In this document: in pieces, positions 54,546-63,176 of the stretch
Layout of the letters: each line of letters opens with the position of its first letter
Position numbering within the stretch: the stretch's first letter is position 1
Source of the DNA: Novosphingopyxis iocasae
Lineage (GTDB): Bacteria; Pseudomonadota; Alphaproteobacteria; Sphingomonadales; Sphingomonadaceae
Direction of reading: 5' to 3'
Assembly: GCF_014334095.1 (NCBI RefSeq)
Contig: NZ_CP060495.1
Coordinates: forward strand, 2,790,501 to 2,854,500
Length of the DNA: 64,000 nucleotides
Translations under genes and position numbers: made by a program
The notes under the pieces: model-generated
The model's database searches: none
Told to the model about the DNA's origin: nothing
The model's input: only the letters and a program-made list of their open reading frames with translations

Positions 54546-56015
54546 CTATCCGAGCGCTTTGGCCAACGTATCGTGCCATTGGTTCAGACGCCGCTCGCGC
54601 GTGCTGGCGGTCATGCGCGGCTCGAAAACCGTAAGTTGACCGCGCATTTCATCAGCTGCCTCGCTGATATGCTCGCACATTTCTGCGCCGCACGCTGCCA
54701 GCATTGCCGCGCCTAGCGCCGTCGTTTCAATAAAATTCGGTCGCTCCACCGGCAGATCCAATATGTCGGCAAGGTCCTGCGCCATCCAGTCGTTTGCGGC
54801 CATGCCGCCATCGATCGACAGCCCGTTCCACGCGACGCCGTCTGCAGCGAAGGCGGCCTGCAGGTCGCTCGCCTGGTGTGCAATGGCCTCGAGAGCCGCG
54901 CGCGCAAGATGCGCGGCGCCGGTCGAAAAATCGAGCCCGTCCAGCATCCCGCGCACATCGGGACGCCAGTGTGGTGCCCCCAATCCTGATAAGGCGGGCA
55001 CCATCATTACGCCGCCATTGTCGGGTACGGAGGCTGCGAGCTGCGCTGTTTCCGCTGCACTACGTAAGATTCCGAGGCCGTCGCGCAGCCATTTGATGAG
55101 GCTGCCGGCCACGAAGATCGATCCTTCCAGCGCGTATTCGCGCTCCCCGTCCTGCTGGAAAAGGACGGTCGAGAGTAGGCGGTTGGCAGAGCGCACGGGC
55201 TCGCTTCCGCTGTGGGTAAGGATGAACGCCCCTGTCCCGAAAGTGGCCTTGGTATCCCCCGGTGCGAGTCGTGCCTGCCCAATGCTCGCCGCCTGCTGAT
55301 CGCCAGCCATGCCGCAGATCGGAATAGGCGCACCAAGAACTTTGGGATCGGTGCTCGCATAACAGCCATGGCTATCGACGATGGCAGGCAGGGATGCTCT
55401 GGGTACGCCGAAAAGCTCCAGCATTTCCGCATCCCAGTCGTCGCCCCCCAGCGCCATCAGCGAAGTACGGCTGGCGTTCGACGCGTCCGATATGTGCAGG
55501 CCCCCGGTCAGCTTGAACGCGATCCAAGACTCAATCGTCCCGAAGCACAGATCGTCGCCCGCCTCCGCGACCGAAGATTCATTCTCCAGCAACCAGCGCA
55601 TCTTGGTGGCGGAAAAATAGGGATCGAGCAGCAGGCCGGTACGCTCCTGAACCAGCGCTTCCAAACCCCTTTCGCGAAGCTGCGAGCATTGATCTGCGGT
55701 CCGCCGGTCCTGCCAGACGATGGCGCGCCCCAGTGGTTCACCGGTCTTGCGGTTCCATGCGACCACGGTTTCGCGCTGGTTGGTAATACCGATCGCGAGT
55801 ATGCGCCGTGCACCGCCCGCACGTTCGATCACCGTGCGGCAGCAGGCGAGCGTCTTGTCCCAGATTTCACCAGCATCCTGCTCGACATGGCCGGGCGCCG
55901 GGAAGTGCTGGGTGATCTCCATCTGCGCGATGTCGCGGCACTCACCGGACCGCGTGAAAAGCATCGCTCGTGTCGAGGTCGTCCCCTCATCGATCACCAG
56001 GATATGTTCGGCCAT
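54546..56015 (-). CDS. glpK: Glycerol kinase
   Basis: The protein has 489 residues of the FGGY carbohydrate kinase family. LVIDEGTTSTRAMLF is the N-terminal phosphate loop, GITNQRETVVAWNRKTGEPL the glycerol site, and the second phosphate loop is KATFGTGAFILTHSG. FGGY signature 2-like region lies in ARAALEAIAHQASDL. It makes glycerol 3-phosphate for the GlpD enzyme encoded divergently 91 bases away. Length is normal. Confidence 0.96.
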   Translation of the reverse strand: MAEHILVIDEGTTSTRAMLFTRSGECRDIAQMEITQHFPAPGHVEQDAGEIWDKTLACCRTVIERAGGARRILAIGITNQRETVVAWNRKTGEPLGRAIVWQDRRTADQCSQLRERGLEALVQERTGLLLDPYFSATKMRWLLENESSVAEAGDDLCFGTIESWIAFKLTGGLHISDASNASRTSLMALGGDDWDAEMLELFGVPRASLPAIVDSHGCYASTDPKVLGAPIPICGMAGDQQAASIGQARLAPGDTKATFGTGAFILTHSGSEPVRSANRLLSTVLFQQDGEREYALEGSIFVAGSLIKWLRDGLGILRSAAETAQLAASVPDNGGVMMVPALSGLGAPHWRPDVRGMLDGLDFSTGAAHLARAALEAIAHQASDLQAAFAADGVAWNGLSIDGGMAANDWMAQDLADILDLPVERPNFIETTALGAAMLAACGAEMCEHISEAADEMRGQLTVFEPRMTASTRERRLNQWHDTLAKALG

Positions 56016-56106
56016 CGCCTTGCCCCTCGCCCGCCTGCCATGCGTTTATTGGTTCACCGTATCACGAGCGGCTGCAAAGGAAAGCGTGCCATGATAGGGG
56101 GATTCA

Positions 56107-57582
56107 ATGTTCGATATTGCGATCATTGGCGGCGGTGTGAACGGTTGCGGGATTGCCCGCGATGCGGCGGGGCGGGGACTATCCGTGCTGCTGCTGGAGA
56201 AGGATGATCTCGCCAGCCATACCAGCTCGGCCGCGACCAAGCTGATCCACGGCGGCTTGCGCTATCTGGAGCAATATGAATTTCGCTTGGTGCGCAAGGC
56301 GCTGAAGGAGCGCGAGGTGCTATTGGCTGCAGCGCCGCACATCATCTGGCCGCTGCGCTTCGTGCTGCCCGTGGATGAGGGGATGAGGCCTGCATGGATG
56401 CTGCGTGCCGGGCTGTTCCTCTATGATCATCTGGGCGGGCGGGAGCTTCTGCCGGGAACTGAGCGGCATGATCTGACGACATCTCGCATGGGCGCGCCCC
56501 TGGAGAAGCGGCTGACGCGTGGTTTCAGCTATTCGGATTGCTGGGTAGAGGACGCCAGGCTGGTCACGCTGAACGCGCTGGATGCGCGTGAGCGCGGCGC
56601 GCAGGTTCGCACCCGCACCGCCTGCACCGGGCTGGAGCGCCGCAATGATCGCTGGATGATCACCGCCGGGGAGGAGCGTTTCGAAGCGCGCGCGCTCGTC
56701 AACGCCGCCGGCCCTTGGGCGGACGCGGTGGCAGGGCTTTCGCGCCCGGAGGCCGGGCATGACCTGCGCCTCGTCAAGGGTAGCCATATTGTCGTGCGCC
56801 GCGCTTATGAGGGCGATCAGGCCTATATTTTCCAGAACGGCGATGGGCGCGTTATCTTTGCCATTCCTTATGAGCATGATTTCACGCTGATCGGCACAAC
56901 AGACCGGCCGCATGACGATCCGTCTGTCGCACCGGAAGCGAGCGAGGAGGAAATCGTCTATCTCCTCAATGCCGTGAACGAATATTTCGAACGCGATCTG
57001 ATTCGCGAGGATGTGGTCTGGACCTATAGCGGCGTGCGTCCGTTGGTGGATGATCATGAGGCCGATGCCTCGGACGTGACACGCGATTATGTGCTGCGGC
57101 TGCAGGCCGAAGGCGGCGCGCCGATGCTGTCCGTGCTGGGCGGCAAGCTGACCACCTATCGCGTGCTCGCCGAGGACGCGCTGGAGCAGCTCGCCCCGCT
57201 CCTGGGCAACCATGCGCAACGATGGACGCATGATGCCACGCTTCCCGGCGGTGATTTTCCGGTGGACGGTTTTGCCCGACTGGCCAAGCGTTATGCGCGC
57301 CACTGGCCGTGGCTGGGCGATGTCACGGCCGCGCGTTACGCACGCGCATATGGAACGCGCACCGAGCGTCTGATGGAGGGCGCTTATGGCGAAGACGATA
57401 TGGGACGCAGCTTCGGCGCAGGGCTTACCGAGCGGGAGGCGCGCTATCTGGTGCAGGAGGAGTTTGCCCGCACCGCCGAGGACATTCTCTGGCGCCGCTC
57501 CAAACTGGGCCTGCACATGACCGAGGCGGAGCGGACGGAATTTGCGCAGTGGATGGAAACAAGCCGGTTCGCGCCCAATTGA
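56107..57582 (+). CDS. glpD: Aerobic glycerol-3-phosphate dehydrogenase
   Basis: The protein has 491 residues. The FAD-binding Rossmann motif is IIGGGVNGCGIARDAAGRG, followed by KLIHGGLRYLEQYEF. The substrate region includes GTTDRPHDDPSVAPEASEEE and YSGVRPLVDDHEADASDVTR. It oxidises glycerol 3-phosphate to dihydroxyacetone phosphate at the inner membrane and passes electrons to ubiquinone, whose product then feeds the bc1 complex encoded just upstream. It shares a 91-base promoter region with glpK. Confidence 0.96.
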   Translation: MFDIAIIGGGVNGCGIARDAAGRGLSVLLLEKDDLASHTSSAATKLIHGGLRYLEQYEFRLVRKALKEREVLLAAAPHIIWPLRFVLPVDEGMRPAWMLRAGLFLYDHLGGRELLPGTERHDLTTSRMGAPLEKRLTRGFSYSDCWVEDARLVTLNALDARERGAQVRTRTACTGLERRNDRWMITAGEERFEARALVNAAGPWADAVAGLSRPEAGHDLRLVKGSHIVVRRAYEGDQAYIFQNGDGRVIFAIPYEHDFTLIGTTDRPHDDPSVAPEASEEEIVYLLNAVNEYFERDLIREDVVWTYSGVRPLVDDHEADASDVTRDYVLRLQAEGGAPMLSVLGGKLTTYRVLAEDALEQLAPLLGNHAQRWTHDATLPGGDFPVDGFARLAKRYARHWPWLGDVTAARYARAYGTRTERLMEGAYGEDDMGRSFGAGLTEREARYLVQEEFARTAEDILWRRSKLGLHMTEAERTEFAQWMETSRFAPN

Positions 57583-57619
57583 CGAACCGCCCCGCGGCTG
57601 GCAAAAGCGCCGCCACCGG

Positions 57620-57693
57620 GCGGGTATAGCTTAGTGGTAAAGCCCTAGCCTTCCAAGCTAGTTATGCGGGTTCGATTCCCGCTACCCGCTCCA
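57620..57693 (+). tRNA. tRNA-Gly (anticodon TCC)
   Basis: The acceptor stem GCGGGTA pairs with TACCCGC at 57683-57689, with T as discriminator and CCA encoded at 57691-57693. The anticodon arm CTAGC-CTTCCAA-GCTAG gives anticodon TCC. The T arm is GCGGG-TTCGATT-CCCGC. An integrase gene begins 147 bases after the 3' end, so this tRNA is the likely attachment site of the element to the right. Confidence 0.96.
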
Positions 57694-57747
57694 CAATTCC
57701 TGAAGTTCCGCAGAAATCCGCCATTGAAAGGCAGGATTGCGGATGAC

Positions 57748-57759
57748 TTACCCCATAGC
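57748..57759 (+). repeat. Direct repeat flanking the integrase gene, copy 1
   Basis: TTACCCCATAGC occurs here, 82 bases before the integrase start, and again at 59974-59985. Repeats on both sides of an integrase gene can be arm-type binding sites. Half of the motif (CATAGC) repeats again 12 bases later. Confidence 0.5.
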
Positions 57760-57840
57760 TGGACACATAGCCTCCCACATCCCGGGACACGCAGCAGAAA
57801 AGCGCCTCGCGCGCCTTGCCGTCGGCGGGAGCAAAAGCTG

Positions 57841-59901
57841 ATGCGCCGCCAGACGTATCTCGTCCGAAAAGGGGCCCGCTATCATTTCCGCCGACGGATT
57901 GGGCAGTTGGGCATAAACCATCCTATAACCATAGCTCTTAACACTTCCGATCCGGACGAGGCCCGTCTTCTGGCTCGCCGGCTCGCGGTAAGATGGGACG
58001 AGATCGAGATGGGAATGGTGAGGCAGATCGAGCGTGGCACGCTCACATTGAACCAAATCGACGCGCTCATGCGTCAGGGCATGGAAGAGGAGCTGGCGCA
58101 TGCAACCCGGCACCTGACGGCACCCATAGGTGCCGGGCTGCCTGTTCCGAATGGCTATCATAAAATTTTGGAGGCCGCGTTCCGGATTGTGGCCCGCGTA
58201 CCGGATGACACCGAGGTCATCGACGAAACGATCATAGCTACCGAACTCGACGACAGCTGGACCGAGCAGGAAGCTCGTCTCTTACGAACCGCCCTGAAAC
58301 TCTACGTTACACCGATGTATGTGAGCCGCATCAAGGCACGATCGGCCCTCGATCAATTCGAATGTCCCGTAAACGATGGCACGATAGGCGAAGCCAGATC
58401 GCAGCTTCTTCGCGGTCACGCCGAAGCCCATCGCCGAGCTGGCTTGCTCGATACGCGGGAGGTCCAAAGATCCGGCCGCGGAGTCATGGCTCTCGTAGAC
58501 GATACCATCGTCGGTAGAGCGTTTCTCGAAGAGCGTGGAGAACCCGAGACTTCCACGGTCTCGAACCCTTCATCTAGCGCCGCAGCATCTTCGCACCCGG
58601 AAAGCATCTATGCGAAGCCCAGCAACGTCAAATTCAGCGAGGTCATCGGACCGTTGCTGGAAAAGATGGAGAAGGAAAGAGGCTGGAAGAACGACTATGG
58701 TCAGCGTCGTTCCGCGTGCGAGAGGGCGGCGTGGATTTGCGGTGACAAGCCGCTTTGCGACTGGAGCGCCCACGATGCCGAGTACTTTGCCGAGATGCTG
58801 GCTCAGTTCCCCACGAATTATAAATGGGGGAGGCTCAACGAGAGCGGCAACATGGCGACGCCGTTCGACAAGAGCCGAATTCCGCCGGTCAAGCCCGGCA
58901 AGGAACGCAAGCCCCGCACAATCAACCGCGATCTCAGCATCTTGCAGACAATTTCAGCGCGCCTGTCCAAAACCCACTGGAAGTTGAAATATGGAGGGGG
59001 CATCGAGGTCGACTTTGGCGAATATATGATCAAGGTCGAGGACGATCCGGATAATCCCGACCGCATGCCTTGGACCCCCGCTCATTTGCGCACCCTTTAT
59101 GGGCTGCCTCTGTGGCAAGGCGGCGGCGGTTCGCTCGCACGCCTAAAGACACCCGGCTCGTTGAAGGTCTGGATGGACGCGGCTTACTGGGTGGCGATCA
59201 TCGGCACCTACACCGGAGCTAGCCGCGAGGAGATCTGCGGGCTCGAGGTCGACGACTTCAATTTCGAATGTGAGGTCCCGTATCTGGTTATAAAGAAGAA
59301 TGTGCTGCGCGGGCTGAAGACCCTTAATCGCAATCGCGTCATGCCTCTTCACCCAGAGCTTCTGAGGCTAAACTTGCAAGGTTACATCAATGCCGTTTCG
59401 ACGGAAAACATTGAGGTCAAAGGCGGTATGCCGGCCTTCCCAGAACTTTATGACGACAGTGCGAAGAGAAGTGCGGAAGGTAAAGAAGCACCAAAGATTG
59501 GCGGCCGTCAGTTTTACTCGATCGCCTGGTCTTTCATTGTCGATGCAACGCACGCTGTCATGGCGCTTCCGGAAACACGAGATGGAAAGAAAGCCGATTT
59601 CCATTCGCAACGGACCTACAACCAGAGTGTTCTTGCATCGCCTGACGTGGCGCAGTCTATTATCGACCGGCACATGGGGCATGCTTCTGAAGGGACAGGG
59701 CCCAGAATTTATAATCGCAGGGCGCTTGCACTCGGTGAAGCTCTAAATTTGAAGGAGCGTCTCACGATCATGATGCGCGAAATGCCGGACGTCACGTCGC
59801 ACGTGCCCCGACAGGAGAAACCGAACCTTCTTGCTCTGAACAAGCGCTCGCGTGTCGGATCGGCACCAGGCCGTAGGGCAAAGCAGAATTTCTGCAAATG
59901 A
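57841..59901 (+). CDS. Tyrosine recombinase/integrase with DUF6538-type N-terminus
   Basis: The protein has 686 residues. The N-terminal RRQTYLVRKGARYHFRRR resembles the DUF6538 arm-binding domain. A core-binding domain covers about 295-400. The catalytic set is complete: Arg462 in TGASREE, His588 and Arg591 in HSQR, His614 in HMGH and Tyr624 in RIYNRR. It should cut and join DNA at the tRNA-Gly 3' end. GGGAG precedes the ATG at 57841. The open frame reaches back into the tRNA but that part is not coding. The ~290-residue N-terminal part is long for the family. Confidence 0.9.
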   Translation: MRRQTYLVRKGARYHFRRRIGQLGINHPITIALNTSDPDEARLLARRLAVRWDEIEMGMVRQIERGTLTLNQIDALMRQGMEEELAHATRHLTAPIGAGLPVPNGYHKILEAAFRIVARVPDDTEVIDETIIATELDDSWTEQEARLLRTALKLYVTPMYVSRIKARSALDQFECPVNDGTIGEARSQLLRGHAEAHRRAGLLDTREVQRSGRGVMALVDDTIVGRAFLEERGEPETSTVSNPSSSAAASSHPESIYAKPSNVKFSEVIGPLLEKMEKERGWKNDYGQRRSACERAAWICGDKPLCDWSAHDAEYFAEMLAQFPTNYKWGRLNESGNMATPFDKSRIPPVKPGKERKPRTINRDLSILQTISARLSKTHWKLKYGGGIEVDFGEYMIKVEDDPDNPDRMPWTPAHLRTLYGLPLWQGGGGSLARLKTPGSLKVWMDAAYWVAIIGTYTGASREEICGLEVDDFNFECEVPYLVIKKNVLRGLKTLNRNRVMPLHPELLRLNLQGYINAVSTENIEVKGGMPAFPELYDDSAKRSAEGKEAPKIGGRQFYSIAWSFIVDATHAVMALPETRDGKKADFHSQRTYNQSVLASPDVAQSIIDRHMGHASEGTGPRIYNRRALALGEALNLKERLTIMMREMPDVTSHVPRQEKPNLLALNKRSRVGSAPGRRAKQNFCK

Positions 59902-60312
59902 CCAATCCTACGTTTCTGCTAGGTAAACAAAAGAACTGGCGGAACAGCTTTGTGTGACTTTTTCAATGGTCGATTACCCCATAGCCGTTCATCATCAGAA
60001 AAATATGCTGCCGCACATAGTTAAACCATCGGCGCTGCTGCGCTGGCTAGCATTGCTGTAACCACAGGCCACATTATTCTACATGTCTATCCCGCTCCAA
60101 CAGATAGCCCGCGTCGCTCCTGAAATTACGATGTTGCAGACGCAGCCAAGATAGGAGGGGGTCGGCTGTCCTCGGTTAGATGTTCGAAGCTTCCTTCCTG
60201 CATTGTCAGGGCCAGATCATGCCTCATGAAGATTGCCCGTCAGGCTCCAAACTCGTCAGCTGAGTATCCGCGATCGTTAAGCGCTTCACATGCGCTACCC
60301 ATGGATCGTTGG
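59902..60312. other. Gene-free stretch after the integrase
   Basis: No reading frame of note is seen on either strand. The base composition is closer to AT/GC balance than the core genes. It holds the second copy of TTACCCCATAGC at 59974-59985. A 30-codon minus-strand frame near 60225-60315 is too short to call. This is probably a decayed or regulatory zone of the integrated element. Confidence 0.4.
59974..59985 (+). repeat. Direct repeat flanking the integrase gene, copy 2
   Basis: Second copy of TTACCCCATAGC, 73 bases after the integrase stop and in the same orientation as copy 1. Confidence 0.5.
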
Positions 60313-60552
60313 TCATTCGCCAGCAGACACCACGTGTGCCACGAACGCGCCTGACACGTCGCGGACCCAAGCAGCATCGAAGCCAAGGCTTTCTGCATGA
60401 AGGACCCGCTCGGTCATGCGGCTGACGTCAGGCACGCCGAACGGACGCCCGTCGGATGCAGCCTTCTGCCGTCCACCGGCTGACCAATCGTTGTCGAGAG
60501 GTAACTCGACGCCGAATGTCATCCGTGAAGCGAGCCTATCAAGCGCGTCCAT
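60313..60552 (-). pseudogene. Truncated luciferase-like flavin-dependent oxidoreductase
   Basis: The frame encodes 79 residues. Residues up to about 67 match the N-terminus of luciferase-like (LLM class) oxidoreductases: MTFGVELPLDNDWSAGG, RPFGVPDVSRM and LHAESLGFDAAWVRDV. After WVRDV the sequence leaves the family and stops within a dozen residues, while full proteins have about 300 residues. The start overlaps the MFS gene stop by 14 bases, so the intact ancestor was the second gene of that operon. I treat it as a broken gene caused by deletion or rearrangement toward the integrase. Confidence 0.75.
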
Positions 60553-61747
60553 GGGCCACCTCCCTTCCGTTCGCCTTGCGCTCGAGCGACCCACTCCAGC
60601 GGACGAGAATGATACCGATGACAACGATTGCGGCTCCAACATAAGGCGCGGCTTGCAAGCCCATCTGCTCAACAACGTGGCCACCGACCCACGCACCGAA
60701 GGCGATGCCCAGATTAAAGGCGCCGATGTTCATGCCCGACGCGACGTCGGTCGCTTCCGGCGAAACCTCGCGCGCAATCTGGACGACATAGGATTGCAGC
60801 GGCGGAACATTGCCGAACGCGAAGCCACCCCAGAAGAGCGTGACGGCAATCGCAGCCCAAGACGAGGTCAGCCCTAACCCAAGAAGAATGAGCGAGAGCG
60901 CCAGGCCTCCAAAGACGATTGTCAGCGCGGGAACCGGGCCGATCCGGTCGGCGAGCTTGCCACCAAGGATGTTTCCAACGGCGACCGACACGCCGTAAAG
61001 CAGGATCACGAGGCTCACGGAGCCTTCGGACAGCCCTGTGACGTCGGTCAACATCGGCGCGAGATAGGTGAAGGCGATAAAGTTGCCTCCGTATCCCACC
61101 GCCGTGATCAGGTAGACCAGAAGCAGGCGAGGAGACGTGAGGACCTGCGCTTGCTGGCGCAGACTCGGTGGTTCATCGCTCTCCAGGTTGGACGGAATAA
61201 GCCAGGCACTGGCACCGAGCCCGATCAGGGCGAGCACGACCACTCCGAAAAAGGTCGCATGCCAACCGAAGTTCTGGCCGATCCACGTTCCGAGCGGAAC
61301 GCCGGTAACCAGTGCCACCGTCAGGCCGAGAAACACCAAGGCAATGGCGCTGGATTCCTTGTCCTTCGGCACGAGCTTGGTCGCGATCGTCGAAGCAATT
61401 GCGAAGAACACACCGTGTGCCAGTCCCGTGATAAAGCGGGCCGTGACGAGGGCTAGATAACTCGGCGCGAAAGCCGCAAGCAGATTACCCACGGTAAACA
61501 GCACCAGCAAGGAGAGAAGCAGCGTCCTGCGCGGAAGCTTGCCGGTCAATGCCGTCAGAATTGGCGCCCCAATCGTGACACCAAGCGCGTAGAGGCTGAC
61601 GAGAAGGCCTGCCGAGGGAAGGGATACGCCAAGATCGCTGGCGATTGTGGGTATGAGACCGACGATTACGAATTCGGTCGTGCCGACTGCGAAGGCGCTG
61701 ATGGTGAGCGCCCACAGAGCGAGCGGCATAGTCTTCTTTCCGACCAT
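60539..61747 (-). CDS. MFS efflux transporter, DHA1 family
   Basis: The protein has 402 residues with twelve predicted membrane spans. ISAFAVGTTEFVIVGLIPTI in the first helix and GKLPRRTLLLSLLVLFTVGN in the loop 2-3 region are typical of the AraJ/arabinose-efflux-like drug:H+ antiporter group. GGAG precedes the ATG at 61747; 130 extra codons in frame upstream run antisense to the LysR gene and are rejected. Divergent control by the LysR regulator is likely. Substrate unknown. Confidence 0.92.
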   Translation of the reverse strand: MVGKKTMPLALWALTISAFAVGTTEFVIVGLIPTIASDLGVSLPSAGLLVSLYALGVTIGAPILTALTGKLPRRTLLLSLLVLFTVGNLLAAFAPSYLALVTARFITGLAHGVFFAIASTIATKLVPKDKESSAIALVFLGLTVALVTGVPLGTWIGQNFGWHATFFGVVVLALIGLGASAWLIPSNLESDEPPSLRQQAQVLTSPRLLLVYLITAVGYGGNFIAFTYLAPMLTDVTGLSEGSVSLVILLYGVSVAVGNILGGKLADRIGPVPALTIVFGGLALSLILLGLGLTSSWAAIAVTLFWGGFAFGNVPPLQSYVVQIAREVSPEATDVASGMNIGAFNLGIAFGAWVGGHVVEQMGLQAAPYVGAAIVVIGIILVRWSGSLERKANGREVAHGRA

Positions 61748-62741
61748 GATACACTCCAAGTTCGAGAATTGGTTCGACGACGACGTAAGCCGGAGGTATC
61801 GTTCGAAAAACCGCACGAAAGACAATGCACCATTGCCGCAAAAGCACGAATTGCCTGACCTGAAGGAGATCACTGCTTTCATAGCGGTGGCTGAAGATGG
61901 CGGTTTCGCCGAGGCTGCCCGAAGGCTGGGCGTTGCGCCTTCTTCGTTAAGCCGTTCCGTCGCGCGGCTCGAAGCGCGGCTGGGCTTCAACGTTTTCCGC
62001 CGCACGACACGACAGGTCAGCTTGACCGAAGAGGGTGCTGCCACCTTGGCACGGGCGCGGGATCTCATCGCAACTGCCGAGAAGTTTGCTGACCTCGGTT
62101 CGGTGCGAGGAAAACCCGCAGGCGTGATCAACCTCAACGCGCCGGTGCCCTTTATCCTCCACGCTATCGCGCCAAGGATACATGAATTCTGCTCGGCTTA
62201 TCCGGGCGTGACGGTCAGACTGTCGATGACCGACACGCTGGTCGATCTCATCTCCGCCCATGCCGATGTCGCCATACGTTTTGGCGAGCTGGAGGATTCA
62301 TCGCTTCTTTATCGGCACCTCGGACGGTCGGCGTGGAGACTGGTGAGTGCTCCCTCGCTGATCGAAACCCGCGGCATGCCCAAGGAGATTTCCGATCTCG
62401 AGAATTTCGAGCAAGTGGCTTTCATGAATCCTGCTCGCCTCAATGACCTGTGGTTCGAAGGCCGCTCGAAACCGCTCCGCCTTCAACCTGCCATTCATGC
62501 CGACAACGGAGAAGCTGTTCGCGCCTTGGTCCTGGCAGGCAACGGGATTGCGCAATTTTCCGACTACATGATTGATGCCGACATCAGATCGGGGAAGGCA
62601 GTCTCGCTTTTGCAGGAAAAGCTGCGAACCCCAGCCATTCCGGTAAATGCGCTTTACTCCGAGCCAGCAGGAAGGCTCGGCCGGATGAAGGTGTTTCTGG
62701 ACTGGCTAAGTCATGTAACGGTCGAGCTCTTTGCCGGTTAG
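61746..62741 (+). CDS. LysR family transcriptional regulator
   Basis: The product has up to 331 residues. The winged helix-turn-helix starts at LPDLKEITAFIAVAEDGGFA and contains AARRLGVAPSSLSRSVARLE, the CrgA-type LysR pattern. The C-terminal effector domain spans about 130-330 (VINLNAPVPFILHAIAPRIH and ALVLAGNGIAQFSDYM). The start is uncertain: the ATG at 61746 overlaps the divergent MFS ATG by two bases, and the ~35 residues before LPDLKEI are not typical, so an alternative start (for example TTG within KHELPD) may be used. It probably regulates the MFS gene. Confidence 0.85.
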   Translation: MIHSKFENWFDDDVSRRYRSKNRTKDNAPLPQKHELPDLKEITAFIAVAEDGGFAEAARRLGVAPSSLSRSVARLEARLGFNVFRRTTRQVSLTEEGAATLARARDLIATAEKFADLGSVRGKPAGVINLNAPVPFILHAIAPRIHEFCSAYPGVTVRLSMTDTLVDLISAHADVAIRFGELEDSSLLYRHLGRSAWRLVSAPSLIETRGMPKEISDLENFEQVAFMNPARLNDLWFEGRSKPLRLQPAIHADNGEAVRALVLAGNGIAQFSDYMIDADIRSGKAVSLLQEKLRTPAIPVNALYSEPAGRLGRMKVFLDWLSHVTVELFAG

Positions 62742-62936
62742 GGACGCCCGGCGATCTTTCGAACGGAGAATCTTGCGGCAGCTTTGCGCCCAACATTCCG
62801 CTATTTCGCGTCTCCGTCGTCAGCCATAAAACCTGCCGTTCGTTCAAGCGGCGAGAAATCGGATGGCCGTGTCACAATTCTGCTCGAAAGCAAAGACGAG
62901 GTAAGCGCAGACGGCGGAAGACCACACCCATGAAGG

Positions 62937-63176
62937 CTAGGCTGCTGCTAAGCGATAACGTCGCTCTTGCTCGACCTGCTCGACGACGATGATCCGGCCA
63001 CTTGCCCGTAAGGTCGAAAGTGCCGAATGGACCGAGTTCGCTTTCCAGCCGGTCAGATCAACGATTTCCTTGATGCTTGCGCCACCTTCACGTGCGAGCA
63101 TTCCGACCAGCAGTGCCTGCTTCGTTGCGACGCGCGTCAAAGTCAGTGCCCCCCTCGATCGGTAGCGGTTGTCCAC
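62937..63176 (-). CDS. DUF3489 family protein
   Basis: The protein has 79 residues. TKQALLVGMLAREGGASIKE and DLTGWKANSVHSALSTL form the winged-helix-like DUF3489 domain, a small DNA-binding-type family often found near mobile elements. With the ATG at 63176 it overlaps the restriction endonuclease gene by 89 bases in another frame. A TTG near 63143, placed after GAGGGGGG, would shorten it to begin MTRVATKQ and reduce the overlap. Function unknown; it may regulate the restriction genes. Confidence 0.78.
   Translation of the reverse strand: MDNRYRSRGALTLTRVATKQALLVGMLAREGGASIKEIVDLTGWKANSVHSALSTLRASGRIIVVEQVEQERRYRLAAA

Noticed and set aside
57664-57840. Integrase start inside the tRNA gene
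   Set aside because: The frame is open by chance; GGGAG lies before the ATG at 57841, where DUF6538-like sequence starts.
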